Notes: a model not told the origin generated them from the letters alone. Positions 1 to 11,386 are shown, numbered from the stretch's first letter. The stretch: 64,000 bases of DNA from Peteryoungia aggregata LMG 23059 (GCF_030814435.1 NZ_JAUSUW010000014.1:53966-117965), one strand, 5' to 3'. Numbers and translations: made by a program.

Positions 1-785
1 ATCTCGGCGGCCGAGAGCGGGCGCACCGACTGATAGCCCTCGATCATCGCCTTGCCCTTGGTGATGTTGTAGGCACCATCCTTTTCGAAGCACCAGGAAT
101 TCAGGCAGATCGAGAGGTCGTAGACCAGGATATCATTGCAGGCGAAGTAGAAGTCGATGAGGCCCGACAGGCTATCGCCGAGGAAGAAGACATTGTCCGG
201 GAAGAGATCCGCATGGATGACGCCCGCCGGCAGGTCCTTCGGCCAGTGGGTGGCGAGGACATCGAGCTCGGCGCCGATCTCGGCTTCCAGGCCCTCTTCC
301 ACTTCGTCGGCGCGCGCTTCGGACTTCGCCCAGAGCATCTGCCATCCTTCAAGCGACAGCGCATTCGGTCGGGTGAGCTCAAAGCCCTCGCCCGCGATAT
401 GCATCCTGGCAAGCGCGGCGCCGACTTCGCGGCAGTGCTGGGCCTCGGGCTTTCGCAGCCACATGCCTTCGAGGAAGGAGATCAGCGCTGCCGGGCGGCC
501 GGAGAGTTCGCCCAGCAATTCGCCATCCTTGCGCGGCAAGGGCAGCGGGCAGTTCAGACCGCGCTCCGAGAGGTGATGCATAAGGCCGAGAAAGAAGGGC
601 AGGTCGGATTTTTCGACCCGCTTCTCGTAGAGCGTCAGGATCAGCGGCGCATTCGAGGTGTGCAGCAGGAAGTTGGAATTCTCCACGCCCTCCGCAATGC
701 CCTTGTAGGAGAGCAGCTCTCCGGCATCATATTGCGCGAGAAATGCCTTGAGGTCGATTTCGTTGATGTCGGTGTAGACTGCCAC
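1..785 (-). CDS. thrB: Homoserine kinase ThrB (3' end outside window)
   Basis: Phosphorylates homoserine to O-phosphohomoserine in threonine synthesis; cytoplasmic. About 261 codons are visible from a GTG start (reads [16 protein letters not shown]); the C-terminal part lies beyond the window. The protein belongs to the aminoglycoside-phosphotransferase-like ThrB type: it has [16 protein letters not shown] near the N-terminus and a [11 protein letters not shown] catalytic-loop motif, with a following [10 protein letters not shown] metal-binding stretch. This type is usual in rhizobia, where thrB lies close to ispH, as here. The GTG is preferred because the family begins MAVYTD. A second, in-frame possibility was not seen nearby. 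Confidence 0.93.
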   Translation of the reverse strand, partial: MAVYTDINEIDLKAFLAQYDAGELLSYKGIAEGVENSNFLLHTSNAPLILTLYEKRVEKSDLPFFLGLMHHLSERGLNCPLPLPRKDGELLGELSGRPAALISFLEGMWLRKPEAQHCREVGAALARMHIAGEGFELTRPNALSLEGWQMLWAKSEARADEVEEGLEAEIGAELDVLATHWPKDLPAGVIHADLFPDNVFFLGDSLSGLIDFYFACNDILVYDLSICLNSWCFEKDGAYNITKGKAMIEGYQSVRPLSAAE

Positions 786-900
786 AGCGTAAGTTCCGTG
801 CCGCTTCGATGAGGTTCAAAGTCCTATAACGGCGTGACGGACAGTGCCAGCCCTGGAACGACATGGGGCACAGGAAATGGGGCGCCACCGGCAGGCCGAT

Positions 901-1335
901 CTACGCAGAAAGCGCATAGCCTTTCACATTGCCAGGATTATCATCTTCGCTCATCTGCCGTTTTGCGGCCTGAGCGAGGAAACCCGAGCGTGTAAGGCCA
1001 TGCGCCTCGGCATAGGCATCAATTTCGCGCAAGACTTCTTCCGGCAGGGTGATGTTAAGCCTGACCGATTTTCGCGCCTGGCTTTTCAGCGGAATGAGCA
1101 CCGCAACTGCGTCCAGATTGGCGGCGTCGGCCATGACCTGGTCAAGCGAGGAAGGCTCCGGGATGGCTTCACCGTCCTCCACCATGCCCTCAACATGGAA
1201 AGCGAGCGCCTCTTCCGCCATACGGCGGGCATCGTCCAGATCGGTGCCAGCCGTCACGACGCCAGGAAAATCCGGAAAGGATACACCATAGTCACTGTCC
1301 GGATCCTTGTGGATCAAACCGATATAGCTGCGCAT
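901..1335 (-). CDS. hicB: HicB-family antitoxin
   Basis: Antitoxin of a type II HicAB pair, expected to bind and neutralise the HicA RNase and to autoregulate the operon. The N-terminal ~70 residues form the partial RNase-H-like HicB fold (YIGLIHKDPDSDYGVSFPDF, then EEALAFHVEGMVEDGE). The C-terminal part (about 95-135) is a ribbon-helix-helix/Arc-like DNA-binding segment, RLNITLPEEVLREIDAYAE. Length of 144 aa is typical. It follows hicA by 4 nt in the same direction, the hicA-hicB order usual for this family, so the two are co-transcribed. Confidence 0.93.
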   Translation of the reverse strand: MRSYIGLIHKDPDSDYGVSFPDFPGVVTAGTDLDDARRMAEEALAFHVEGMVEDGEAIPEPSSLDQVMADAANLDAVAVLIPLKSQARKSVRLNITLPEEVLREIDAYAEAHGLTRSGFLAQAAKRQMSEDDNPGNVKGYALSA

Positions 1336-1339
1336 AGGT

Positions 1340-1528
1340 TCACCTTAGCTTCAAAGCCGCCTGTTTTTCGATATTCTTGAGCGTGCCGATCGGGAGGTCC
1401 CGCTTCGGGTGCGGGACTGTCACCCGCCCCGCCTTCAGAGCATGCCTGAACTGCACATGGCTGCCCTTGGTGGAAACCACGAACCAGCCGTCTGCCCTCA
1501 ATGCTGCAATGACATCAGCGCTTCTCAT
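1340..1528 (-). CDS. hicA: HicA-family mRNA interferase toxin
   Basis: Small (62 aa) double-stranded-RNA-binding-fold toxin that cleaves mRNA. The key catalytic His is in the GSHVQF motif (H24), followed by the typical VTVPHPKRDLPIGTLKNI segment. First gene of the hicAB operon. A perfect -10 hexamer lies only 6 nt upstream of the ATG, so the transcript probably starts at or within one or two bases of the start codon (leaderless or nearly so); no Shine-Dalgarno sequence is present. Confidence 0.93.
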   Translation of the reverse strand: MRSADVIAALRADGWFVVSTKGSHVQFRHALKAGRVTVPHPKRDLPIGTLKNIEKQAALKLR

Positions 1529-1534
1529 TGCTCA

Positions 1535-1562
1535 ATTATACACACTGAATAAGTATTAGCAA
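1535..1562 (-). promoter_or_regulatory. hicAB promoter
   Basis: On the minus strand a -35-like TTGCTA (1557-1562), a 16-nt spacer and a perfect TATAAT (1535-1540) precede hicA. Only 6 nt separate the -10 from the hicA ATG (1526-1528), which places the predicted start site at about the first base of the ATG. The surrounding 60 bp are markedly AT-rich compared with neighbouring genes. Confidence 0.6.
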
Positions 1563-1685
1563 ATTGAGGCAGGTTCTTCAAACTGGCTGCCGCGTTTGTC
1601 GACCTAGCTCAGGCTAACGAGTGAATGCGCTTTCGCGTTCTTTGTCTGAACTATTTGAAGAAGGCAGCGTGAAGACCGATCGAGA

Positions 1686-1937
1686 TCAGGGATAGCAGAC
1701 ATATCCATGCACCCGTGACAGCGTCCGACGCAGATAGGGGCTGTACTTCCAGATTTCGTCACCCTCACGCTTCAGCCGAGAATTCGCCTCTCCGGGGGTC
1801 TCTCCAGAAATTTCAAAAGGGATGGTCTTGCGGCTCAGCTTCAGAAACAGCAGCAAGCCCGCAATCCAGGCGACCATAAAGCCAGATACCATAACGGCGG
1901 CAAGGAACAGGCTGAACCATCTTCCGATCTGATCCAT
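1686..1937 (-). CDS. Small membrane protein of unknown function
   Basis: 83 aa. Residues about 7-33 form one hydrophobic helix (WFSLFLAAVMVSGFMVAWIA and on), followed by a charged region containing SRKTIPFEIS and KREGDEIWKYSPYLRR. No family was recognised. It lies in the same direction as and just downstream of ispH (about 38 nt), so it may be read through from the ispH transcript. The stretch between this gene and hicA (1563-1685) holds nothing recognisable. Confidence 0.55.
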   Translation of the reverse strand: MDQIGRWFSLFLAAVMVSGFMVAWIAGLLLFLKLSRKTIPFEISGETPGEANSRLKREGDEIWKYSPYLRRTLSRVHGYVCYP

Positions 1938-1975
1938 GCGACTCCCTTAAAGGTCAAAGCAAGAGCTTCAGACCC

Positions 1976-2980
1976 TCACCCATTCACCCAGGCCATGTCC
2001 TCGCGCGTCAGCTCCACATCGCGCAGCTCGCGATTGACGAGGAAGTGCTCGTTTTCCTCGGTCGTGATCGCGAGTTCCACCTTTGCCTCGAAGCGCTCGC
2101 GGAAGGCGTCGATGATTTCGTCGACGATGACCTCAGGCGCCGAGGCGCCAGCGGAGATGCCGAGGGTGCCGATCACGCCGATGTCCGCCCAGTCGATCTC
2201 GGAGGCACGCTGGACGAGCAGCGAACGGGTCGCCCCTGCCCTTAGGGCGACTTCGACGAGGCGCTTGGAGTTGGAGGAATTCGGCGCGCCGACGACGATG
2301 AAGAGATCGCAGCCGGGGGCCGCCTGCTTCACCGCTTCCTGGCGGTTGGTGGTGGCATAGCAGATACTGTCCGCAGACGGCGCCGTCAGGTTGGGGAAAC
2401 GCTGCATGAGCCTGGCGATGACACCGGCGGTGTCGTCGACCGAGAGCGTCGTTTGGGTGACATAGCCGAGATTGTCGGGATCGGCAGGCTGATAGGCATC
2501 GGCATCTTCGACCGTCTCGACCAGCGACACCGTGCCTTCCGGCAGTTGCCCCATTGTGCCGATCACTTCCGGGTGCCCGGCATGGCCGATCAGGATGACA
2601 TGGCGACCTAGACGCTCATGGCGCATGGCCTGCTTGTGGACCTTGGAGACCAGTGGACAGGTGGCATCGAGATAGAAGAGATTGCGGCTTGCCGCATCTT
2701 CCGGCACGGACTTCGGCACGCCATGGGCGGAGAAGACGACCGGTTGCTGGCGATGCTCGGCGGGGATTTCGTCGAGTTCCTCAACGAAGATTGCGCCCTT
2801 GGCCTCCAAGCCTTCCACGACATACCTGTTGTGGACGATCTCGTGGCGCACATAAACCGGGGCCCCATAGCGCTTCAGCGCCAGCACGACGATCTGGATC
2901 GCGCGGTCGACACCGGCGCAGAAGCCGCGCGGGCCGCAAAGCCTGATTGTCAGAGGGGGACGGTTCATGGGCATGTTCAT
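1976..2980 (-). CDS. ispH: 4-hydroxy-3-methylbut-2-enyl diphosphate reductase
   Basis: Last step of the MEP pathway: reductive dehydroxylation of HMBPP to IPP/DMAPP by a [4Fe-4S] enzyme in the cytoplasm. The three cluster cysteines are visible: C21 in [14 protein letters not shown]108 in DATCPLVSK, and C207 in [10 protein letters not shown]. The [10 protein letters not shown] catalytic segment is also intact. Starts are ambiguous: ATG codons at 2980, 2974 and 2968 and a TTG at 2995 are in frame; 2980 is chosen because it begins just after the upstream DUF1304 stop. The start is only a few bases from that gene, so the two are co-transcribed. dxs, the first MEP enzyme, is also in this window (43.9 kb). 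Confidence 0.95.
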   Translation of the reverse strand: MNMPMNRPPLTIRLCGPRGFCAGVDRAIQIVVLALKRYGAPVYVRHEIVHNRYVVEGLEAKGAIFVEELDEIPAEHRQQPVVFSAHGVPKSVPEDAASRNLFYLDATCPLVSKVHKQAMRHERLGRHVILIGHAGHPEVIGTMGQLPEGTVSLVETVEDADAYQPADPDNLGYVTQTTLSVDDTAGVIARLMQRFPNLTAPSADSICYATTNRQEAVKQAAPGCDLFIVVGAPNSSNSKRLVEVALRAGATRSLLVQRASEIDWADIGVIGTLGISAGASAPEVIVDEIIDAFRERFEAKVELAITTEENEHFLVNRELRDVELTREDMAWVNG

Positions 2981-2984
2981 CGGG

Positions 2985-3350
2985 TCAACCGGCAATCAGG
3001 ACAGCGATAATGGCGATGGCTGCGGGAAGCGCCTGGATGACGAAGATCTTCCGCGAGGCCGTTGCTCCCCCATATAGGCCGGCGACCAGCACACAGCCAA
3101 GGAAAAACAACTGAATTTGAGTGCCGAAAGCGACATCGGGGTGCAGCAGGCCCCAGATGAGCCCGGCAGCGAGGAAGCCATTGTAGAGGCCCTGGTTGGC
3201 GGCCATGACCTTCGTCGCTTCGGCCTGTTCCGGCTTCATCCCGAAAGCGCGGCGACCGGTTGGCGTCGTCCAGAGAAACATCTCTAGGACGAGGATGTAG
3301 ATGTGCTCAAGTGCGACGAGCGCGACCAGAGTCGAAGCGACGTATGACAT
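2985..3350 (-). CDS. DUF1304 family membrane protein
   Basis: 121 aa with about four transmembrane segments; it begins [20 protein letters not shown] and contains the family pattern [15 protein letters not shown]...GRRAFGM and [16 protein letters not shown]. The function of DUF1304 is unknown. The ATG at 3350 is chosen over upstream ATGs because GGGGA lies 5 nt before it and the resulting length matches the family. It sits directly before ispH. Confidence 0.85.
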   Translation of the reverse strand: MSYVASTLVALVALEHIYILVLEMFLWTTPTGRRAFGMKPEQAEATKVMAANQGLYNGFLAAGLIWGLLHPDVAFGTQIQLFFLGCVLVAGLYGGATASRKIFVIQALPAAIAIIAVLIAG

Positions 3351-3420
3351 GCAGTTCCCCATCGCGGTCACCGATTCCGACCGCTCGTCCAGCGTGTTTA
3401 GCGGAAAAGGCGGAAGAGGA

Positions 3421-4179
3421 CTATTCCGTTCTGCGCCTGACCAGACCCGCAATTGTGACAGCTACAAGCGCAAAGGCGAGGCCGTACCAGGTGATCGCAT
3501 ATTGCAGATGGTTGTTGGGCAGGTCGATCGCGGTCACGCCGCCCTTGGGCAATCCACCGGTGACCGGCGTTGCATCGGCATCGAGGAAGAAGGGCAGCAC
3601 GCGGTCGGCCGGCAGCCCAACGGAGGCAGTCATCCGGGACAGGTCCTTCCAGTAGAAAATGTTGGCCTTCTCGTCATTGTCGGGCACCAGCGATGACGGC
3701 TTCTCCGTCAGTTCCGCACGGGCAAGCCCCGTTACCGTCTGCTCGCCTTCGATCAGGCCCTGCGGGCGGGTCGCCGGGTCCTTGCGGTCATATGGCACGA
3801 AGCCCCGGTTGACGAAGAGGTAGCGGCCATCGGCGAGTTCGAGCGGGGTGTAGAGGTAGAAGCCGGACTGTCCTTCGAAGGTGGCGAGGAAATGCCGCTC
3901 CCTGTGGTGCATGTAGCGCCCGACGGCGGTCGCATGGCGGTAATCCACCGATTGCCCGACCGCCAACAGACGCTCGACCTCGGCGACATCTGCGGCCGGC
4001 CCGGTGCTGCGTTCCTGGATGTCGGCCAGCAGGGCTTCCTTCCACTGCAGCCGGTTGACCTGCCAGGTGCCGAGCGAGAGCAGGATAAGCAGCGCGGCGG
4101 GCAGCAGGATCAGGGCAAGCCAGAAGCGCCAGGTGCGGCGTTTCGTTTCGCCGGCCTCAGCCATCGGCGTGTCAGCCAC
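3421..4179 (-). CDS. surf1: SURF1 family cytochrome oxidase assembly protein
   Basis: Inner-membrane assembly factor involved in heme a insertion into CtaD. It has an N-terminal membrane helix (about residues 18-40, LALILLPAALLILLSLGTWQ), a periplasmic domain with YLYTPLELADGRYLFVNRGF and LPNNHLQYAITWY, and a C-terminal membrane helix (about 226-246). Start is GTG with AAGGGG 9 nt upstream, overlapping the DUF983 stop by 8 nt. This tight coupling places surf1 at the end of the cytochrome oxidase gene group. Confidence 0.93.
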   Translation of the reverse strand: MADTPMAEAGETKRRTWRFWLALILLPAALLILLSLGTWQVNRLQWKEALLADIQERSTGPAADVAEVERLLAVGQSVDYRHATAVGRYMHHRERHFLATFEGQSGFYLYTPLELADGRYLFVNRGFVPYDRKDPATRPQGLIEGEQTVTGLARAELTEKPSSLVPDNDEKANIFYWKDLSRMTASVGLPADRVLPFFLDADATPVTGGLPKGGVTAIDLPNNHLQYAITWYGLAFALVAVTIAGLVRRRTE

Positions 4180-4555
4180 GGTCGATCACCCCTTGCGAGG
4201 CGTTATGCCTGTACTGGAGCGCGATCAGAAGCGCCTTGAGGAAGCGCATCAGCCAAAGGGTCAATGCCACGCCAAGCGGCGCGAAGACGAGGATGTGAAG
4301 CCAGACAGAGGGCTGATAGGTCAGTTCGACCCAGACCGCGAAACCGACGACCAGCAGGTCGGCCAGCAGGATGACAAAGATCGCCGGACCGTCCCCGGCA
4401 TCGATCCAGGACAGATCGAGGCCACAGGCATTGCACCGGGTCTTCGGCTTCAGCAGGCCGTCGAACAGCTCGCCGGTTCCGCAACGCGGACAAGAGGCCG
4501 AAAGCGCGGTCTTGACCGGATCTGTGGGTGGGAATTTTGCGCTGTCATCAGTCAT
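4172..4555 (-). CDS. DUF983 zinc-ribbon membrane protein
   Basis: 127 aa. The N-terminus carries a CxxC...CxxC zinc ribbon (CPRCGTGELF and CNACG), followed by two hydrophobic helices (about 63-83 and 93-113). DUF983 proteins are regularly found between ctaE and surf1 in Alphaproteobacteria, hence a suspected role in oxidase biogenesis, but their activity is not known to me. The start overlaps the upstream L,D-transpeptidase stop by 4 nt (ATGA). Confidence 0.88.
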   Translation of the reverse strand: MTDDSAKFPPTDPVKTALSASCPRCGTGELFDGLLKPKTRCNACGLDLSWIDAGDGPAIFVILLADLLVVGFAVWVELTYQPSVWLHILVFAPLGVALTLWLMRFLKALLIALQYRHNASQGVIDRG

Positions 4556-5079
4556 GGTGTGATCTCGATCGGTGTGCCATCAGGCACGGTATTCCAAATT
4601 ATATCCATGTCTGCATTGGTAACGGCGATACAGCCATCCGTCCAATCGAAACGCTGCGTCAAAAACGCCAACCAGCCGAGAGCGTTCCTCTGGCCATGGA
4701 TCATGATCATGCCACCATGATCTTTCCCCTCGGCTTCGGCACGAGCTATGTCGGCGGCATCAGGATAAGAGATGTGCAAGGAGAGGTGATAGCCACTCCT
4801 GTCATTGCGCCAGTCGATGACGTAGTGCCCCTCCGGGGTCCGCTGGTCACCCTCCTCGCCCTTGTGTCCCTCAGGCGCGCCACCGAGCGCAATGGCAAAG
4901 GTGGCCATCACCGCTTCTCCCTGCATCAGGTCAAGACGTCGGTCAGATTTGTCGACAACGATATGACTGGCGATCCCGGTCGTTGCGGCGGATGGCATGA
5001 CGAGGCCAAGCCAGATCAAGAGAAGCGAGGCGGCAAGAAGGGACGACAGGCAGAGGATACGGGTAACGGCGCTGGCCAT
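4552..5079 (-). CDS. L,D-transpeptidase (YkuD) family protein
   Basis: 175 aa, exported. The N-terminal ~30 residues form a signal peptide/anchor (ILCLSSLLAASLLLIWLGLV). The YkuD domain follows, with the catalytic region MIMIHGQRN ... DWTDGCIAVTNADMD, where the Cys in SDGC-like position is the nucleophile and the His of IHG is conserved. Such enzymes form 3-3 peptidoglycan cross-links or attach proteins to the wall. ATG at 5079 has GGAAGAGG about 7 nt upstream. It lies between ctaE, from which it is separated by a terminator, and DUF983, with which it overlaps; an unusual place for a cell-wall enzyme. Confidence 0.88.
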   Translation of the reverse strand: MASAVTRILCLSSLLAASLLLIWLGLVMPSAATTGIASHIVVDKSDRRLDLMQGEAVMATFAIALGGAPEGHKGEEGDQRTPEGHYVIDWRNDRSGYHLSLHISYPDAADIARAEAEGKDHGGMIMIHGQRNALGWLAFLTQRFDWTDGCIAVTNADMDIIWNTVPDGTPIEITP

Positions 5080-5131
5080 GGCTGCCTCTTCCGTGATGGT
5101 CGACACTGCATGGCGTGACGGGCGCTGATGG

Positions 5132-5165
5132 CAAAACAAAGGCGGCTGGGTTGCAGCCGCCTTTG
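5132..5165 (-). terminator. Terminator after ctaE
   Basis: Perfect 12-bp stem: CAAAGGCGGCTG at 5137-5148 pairs with CAGCCGCCTTTG at 5154-5165. Read on the minus strand it is followed by TTTTG. It separates ctaE from the L,D-transpeptidase-DUF983-surf1 group. Confidence 0.75.
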
Positions 5166-5191
5166 TCGAAATCAACTTGAAACCCCGTGCA

Positions 5192-6067
5192 TCAATGGGC
5201 GAGCGGTGCGCCCCAATCGCCCCAGATATAGATGGCGAAGAAGAGGAAGAGCCAGACGACGTCAACGAAGTGCCAGTACCAGGCAGCAGCCTCAAAACCG
5301 AAATGCTGCTGCGCGGTGAAGTGGCCGGCAAGCGCCCGGAACAGGCAGACGATCAGGAAGATCGTGCCGACCAGAACGTGGAAGCCGTGGAAGCCGGTCG
5401 CCATGAAGAAGGTCGCGCCATAGATCGAATTCTTGAAATCGAACGGCGAGACTGCGTATTCGTAGGCCTGAACAAAGGAGAACAGGACGCCGAGCAGGAC
5501 GGTCAGCACGAGGCCGGAGACAAGTCCCTTGCGGTCGTTGTGCAGCAGGGCATGGTGCGCCCAGGTGACACAGGTGCCCGAGAGCAGCAGGATGACCGTG
5601 TTGTAAAGCGGCAGGTGCCAGGGATCGACGACCTCGATGCCAACAGGCGGCCACTGCCCACCGGTAAACTCGACGCGGCTTGCCTGGATCGCCTCGTTGG
5701 CGAAGAGGCTGGCATCGAAGAAGGCCCAGAACCAGGCGACGAAGAACATCACTTCGGACGCGATGAACATGATCATGCCGTAGCGCAGATGCAGCGACAC
5801 GACGCGGGTATGATGACCCTCGTGGGCTTCCTTGATGGTGTCGGCCCACCAGGCAAACATCGTGAAGAGCACGATGGCAAGGCCGATATAGAAGAGCCAC
5901 GGATTGGCGAAGTCGATGCCGAACAGGTTCAGCGAGCCGCCATTCAGGTAGCGCATGTAGCCGACGCCGCCGAAGGTCAGGATGAAAGCGCCGATCGAGG
6001 CCAGCAACGGCCAGGGGCTCGGATCGATGATGTGGTAGTCGTGGTTCTTCTGGTGCGCTTCGGCCAT
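5192..6067 (-). CDS. ctaE: Cytochrome c oxidase subunit III
   Basis: Structural subunit of the aa3 oxidase in the inner membrane. 291 aa with seven predicted membrane helices; family patterns visible include WPLLASIGAFILTFGGVGYM, HHTRVVSLHLRYGM, FIASEVMFFVAWFWAFFDAS, GTCVTWAHHALL, and the C-terminal FEAAAWYWHFVDVVWLFLF. Starts with ATG. Lies 55 nt downstream of ctaG in the cta operon, followed by a strong terminator. Confidence 0.97.
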   Translation of the reverse strand: MAEAHQKNHDYHIIDPSPWPLLASIGAFILTFGGVGYMRYLNGGSLNLFGIDFANPWLFYIGLAIVLFTMFAWWADTIKEAHEGHHTRVVSLHLRYGMIMFIASEVMFFVAWFWAFFDASLFANEAIQASRVEFTGGQWPPVGIEVVDPWHLPLYNTVILLLSGTCVTWAHHALLHNDRKGLVSGLVLTVLLGVLFSFVQAYEYAVSPFDFKNSIYGATFFMATGFHGFHVLVGTIFLIVCLFRALAGHFTAQQHFGFEAAAWYWHFVDVVWLFLFFAIYIWGDWGAPLAH

Positions 6068-6122
6068 TTCAGCAATCCCCGAATGTCAATTTCATTACGA
6101 GTTCCGGCGAACCGGAGCCCTC

Positions 6123-6731
6123 TCACAGTTTCGGCTGTTCCTTGCCTTCTTCGACCGCCAGGGCAGCCACCGGCGCCTGATCATCGCGCGGATAGAAGGT
6201 GTAGGACAGGGTAATCGTTCCGATGCCCTTTGTCTCCTCCGCCTCGACAATGGCGGGATCGACAAAGAAGACGACGGGCATTTCGAGTGTCTCGCCCGGC
6301 TGCAACGTGGTCTTGGTGAAGCAGAAGCACTGGACCTTGTTGAAGTAGGCACCGGCCTCGCCGGGGGTGACGTTGAAGATCGCCTCCCCGGAAACCGGCT
6401 TCGACGAGTTGTTCGTGGCGGTGTAGGTGATCTGAACGGTTTCACCGATCCTCGGCGTCACCTTCTTGTCGACAGCCTTGAAGTCCCAGTTCAAGCCTGG
6501 CGAGGCGTTGGCGTCGAAGGTCACCGTGATTGTGCGATCGAGGACGACGTCGGACACCTGCTCGACACGCTGCGTGGTGCCGCCATAGCCGGTTACCTGA
6601 CAGAAGAGTTGATAGAGCGGGACTGCCGCATAGGCCATGCCGACCATGGCGCCAACGAAGACGACGCAGGCAGTCGCTACGCCGAGATTGCGGCGGTCTG
6701 AAACCTTGTCATTGCCGTTCGATACAGTCAC
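6123..6731 (-). CDS. ctaG: Cytochrome c oxidase copper chaperone CtaG (Cox11)
   Basis: Delivers copper to the CuB site of subunit I; membrane-anchored with a periplasmic copper-binding domain. 202 aa. One N-terminal helix (about residues 16-36, [20 protein letters not shown]) and a beta-rich domain with the Cu-binding CFCF motif in [16 protein letters not shown]. The GTG at 6731 is used: GAGG lies about 9 nt upstream and the upstream gene ends just before (6746). Confidence 0.95.
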   Translation of the reverse strand: MTVSNGNDKVSDRRNLGVATACVVFVGAMVGMAYAAVPLYQLFCQVTGYGGTTQRVEQVSDVVLDRTITVTFDANASPGLNWDFKAVDKKVTPRIGETVQITYTATNNSSKPVSGEAIFNVTPGEAGAYFNKVQCFCFTKTTLQPGETLEMPVVFFVDPAIVEAEETKGIGTITLSYTFYPRDDQAPVAALAVEEGKEQPKL

Positions 6732-6745
6732 GGTCTGATGCCTCG

Positions 6746-6880
6746 TTAACCCACGTTGCCAATCTTGATGATGGTCACCACGTAAAAGATGATCACCAGC
6801 GCCGCGAGCACCACGCCAAGCGCAATGTTGCGGCCCCGGCGCGACTTCTTCTGCTTGTCGTTCAATTCCACGGTTTCCAT
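6746..6880 (-). CDS. 44-residue single-helix protein of the cta operon
   Basis: [20 protein letters not shown] followed by a single hydrophobic helix (about 20-40). It resembles the small CoxF-like protein commonly placed between ctaB and ctaG in rhizobia; its role in oxidase assembly is unproven. Start ATG overlaps the ctaB stop by one base (TGATG), indicating translational coupling, and it ends 14 nt before ctaG. Confidence 0.8.
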   Translation of the reverse strand: METVELNDKQKKSRRGRNIALGVVLAALVIIFYVVTIIKIGNVG

Positions 6881-7833
6881 CAGGCGGCGCCTCCGAGTGT
6901 CGCGAACGGCGCGACATAGAGGTCGATCATCAGAGCCGAGAAGATCGCAAAGAGATAGAAGATCGAATAGGCGAACAGCTTCTTGGCCGGCACCATCTTT
7001 TCGTCGCCGTCGGCCATGCGCCAGACGGCGATGGAACAGTGGACGAAGACCGCGCCAAGAAGGGCCGCGACAATGCCGTATCCAATCGAGGACAGACCGG
7101 TGAAGGTCGGCAGCACGCCGGTCACTGCGGTCAGAACGGCATAGATTGCAATCTGGCGCTTGGTCGAGGGGATGCCCGCGACATTGGGCATCATCGGCAC
7201 GCCGACCGCACCGTAGTCCTTCATCTTGAACAGGGCGAGCGCCCAGAAATGCGCCGGCGTCCAGAGGAAGATGATCATGAAGAGAATGAAGCTGTCGAGC
7301 GACACGCCGCCGGTCACGCAGGCCCAGCCGACCATGGGCGGGAAAGCGCCGGCCGCACCGCCGATGACGATGTTCTGCGGGGTCGAGCGCTTCAGCCACA
7401 TCGTATAGACGACAGCATAAAAGAAGATGGTGAAGGCGAGCAGAAAGGCCGAGAACCAGTTGACCGCAAGCCCGAGGATGACGACCGAGAAAACCGACAG
7501 GACGAGACCGAAGGCCAGCGCCTCATGCGGCGTGACGCGGCCAGCCGGAACCGGGCGGGTCGCCGTGCGCGACATGACAGCGTCGATGTCGGCATCGTAC
7601 CACATGTTGAGTGCGCCCGATGCGCCTGCGCCCACGGCAATGCAGAGGATGGCGATGAAGCCGATCACCGGATTGATGGAACCGGGCGCCAGAACCAGGC
7701 CAGCCAGCGCCGTGAAGACGACGAGCGACATGACACGCGGCTTGAGGAGCGCGAAGAAATCGCGCGGGCCGGCTTCGGACAGGCGTACTTCGCCATCCAT
7801 GCCGAAAACGTCGCGATTGTCGATGACCGTCAT
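6880..7833 (-). CDS. ctaB: Protoheme IX farnesyltransferase (heme O synthase)
   Basis: Transfers farnesyl to heme b to make heme o, the precursor of heme a for the aa3 oxidase. 317 aa, polytopic (about nine helices). The prenyl-diphosphate-binding motif N-x3-D-x3-D is visible in [15 protein letters not shown], followed by [15 protein letters not shown] second acidic loop, [18 protein letters not shown], is also present. Lies downstream of ctaD across a gap with a strong hairpin. Confidence 0.96.
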   Translation of the reverse strand: MTVIDNRDVFGMDGEVRLSEAGPRDFFALLKPRVMSLVVFTALAGLVLAPGSINPVIGFIAILCIAVGAGASGALNMWYDADIDAVMSRTATRPVPAGRVTPHEALAFGLVLSVFSVVILGLAVNWFSAFLLAFTIFFYAVVYTMWLKRSTPQNIVIGGAAGAFPPMVGWACVTGGVSLDSFILFMIIFLWTPAHFWALALFKMKDYGAVGVPMMPNVAGIPSTKRQIAIYAVLTAVTGVLPTFTGLSSIGYGIVAALLGAVFVHCSIAVWRMADGDEKMVPAKKLFAYSIFYLFAIFSALMIDLYVAPFATLGGAA

Positions 7834-7864
7834 GCTCTTGCTTTCCGTCTTCCGTTTGGTCTTT

Positions 7865-7898
7865 CGGGCGCCGCGATCGCAATCGACCGCGGCGCCCG
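7865..7898 (-). terminator. Hairpin between ctaD and ctaB
   Basis: Perfect 11-bp GC stem CGGGCGCCGCG (7865-7875) with CGCGGCGCCCG (7888-7898). No long T run follows on the minus strand, so it may be a partial terminator or a 3'-end stabiliser that lowers ctaB relative to ctaD rather than a full stop. Confidence 0.5.
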
Positions 7899-7924
7899 AG
7901 GATCAGGTGAGGATCAAGTCCTGA

Positions 7925-10491
<2,567 letters not shown>

Positions 10492-10819
10492 CACGGTTGG
10501 TCTCCCACAAGCGCTTGATCCACATCAAACCATAGCGCAAAAATCATGCTAGTGTCGCCGTTTCAAATCACAGATTGGCCGCAATCGCAATACGCCCGCG
10601 CGAAAGCCGGTGCGGCATTTTTGCGCTTCATCAAATAGATGAGCCCTGCATTCACAGGCTTTCGTCCAACGACACCGGAAAGGGCATCCGATTGCCCATC
10701 CGCGACGAAATCGCAGTCCCAATTATGCCGCAGTCAGCCTTAAAAAAGGCTTTTGGGCTTTCCATTTCCCCACCCCGGCGACAAGAATGTCGGCACTGAT
10801 TCGTTTTCCAGAGGTTTTC
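10492..10819. other. Non-coding region between divergent ctaC and ialB-like gene
   Basis: A 328-bp spacer holding the ctaC promoter with its FixK/FnrN-type box (10515-10528) and, presumably, the promoter of the plus-strand IalB-like gene. An in-frame ATG for the latter occurs at 10787. No further gene or RNA was recognised. Confidence 0.6.
10515..10528. promoter_or_regulatory. FixK/FnrN-type box in the ctaC promoter
   Basis: TTGATCCACATCAA is an exact match to the FNR/FixK consensus TTGAT-N4-ATCAA. On the minus strand it directly follows a possible -10 (TATGGT, 10529-10534) with a weak -35 (GCGACA) 18 nt further upstream, so it would cover the transcription start. That position suggests repression of the aa3 oxidase when the regulator is active under low oxygen. 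It starts 24 nt upstream of the ctaC ATG. Confidence 0.6.
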
Positions 10820-11350
10820 ATGGGTCTGCCAAGACTTGCCTGGTCCAGCCTGACCGCGAGCGCCGTGCTGATGGCCGCGCTCGCCACACCTGCGCAAAGC
10901 CAGCAACCGCAACAACAGCCGGGCTCGATCCGTTCCAATCATGGTGCGTGGTCTGTCATCTGCGACAAGCCGGCCGGCGCATCCGAAGAACAATGCGCCC
11001 TGATGCAGAACGTCATTGCGGAGGATCGTCCGGAAGTCGGGCTCTCCGTCGTCGTCTTGAAGACCGCTGACCGCAAGGCGCGCATCCTGCGCATCCTCGC
11101 CCCGCTTGGCGTCCTCTTGAAGGACGGCATGGAGCTCTTCGTCGACGGCAACAATATCGGTCGCGCCTATTTCACCCGCTGCTTCTCCGAAGGCTGCTAT
11201 GTGGAAGTGGAGATCGACGAGGAACTGATGAAGATCCTGCGCGCCGGCAAGGCTGCCGTCTTTGCGCTGCGCGAATCCGCCGACCAGGACCGTGTCGGCA
11301 TTCCGATCGAGCTTGCCGGTTTCGGTGAAGGTTATGACAAGCTGCCCTGA
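10820..11350 (+). CDS. Invasion-associated locus B (IalB) family protein
   Basis: 176 aa, exported: signal peptide about 1-27 (LTASAVLMAALATPAQSQQ). The mature part has the IalB pattern SNHGAWSVICDKP, four cysteines (ICDKP, EQCALM, TRCFSEGC) that probably form disulfides, and repeated short beta segments. The family is named after a Bartonella protein; in free-living rhizobia its role is unknown. ATG at 10820 has CAGAGG 5 nt upstream and gives a clean signal peptide; an upstream ATG at 10787 would extend it by 11 residues. Followed by a strong terminator. Confidence 0.85.
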   Translation: MGLPRLAWSSLTASAVLMAALATPAQSQQPQQQPGSIRSNHGAWSVICDKPAGASEEQCALMQNVIAEDRPEVGLSVVVLKTADRKARILRILAPLGVLLKDGMELFVDGNNIGRAYFTRCFSEGCYVEVEIDEELMKILRAGKAAVFALRESADQDRVGIPIELAGFGEGYDKLP

Positions 11351-11386
11351 GGGGCCAGTCGCCGGATCGTGATGACTTTAAAAATG

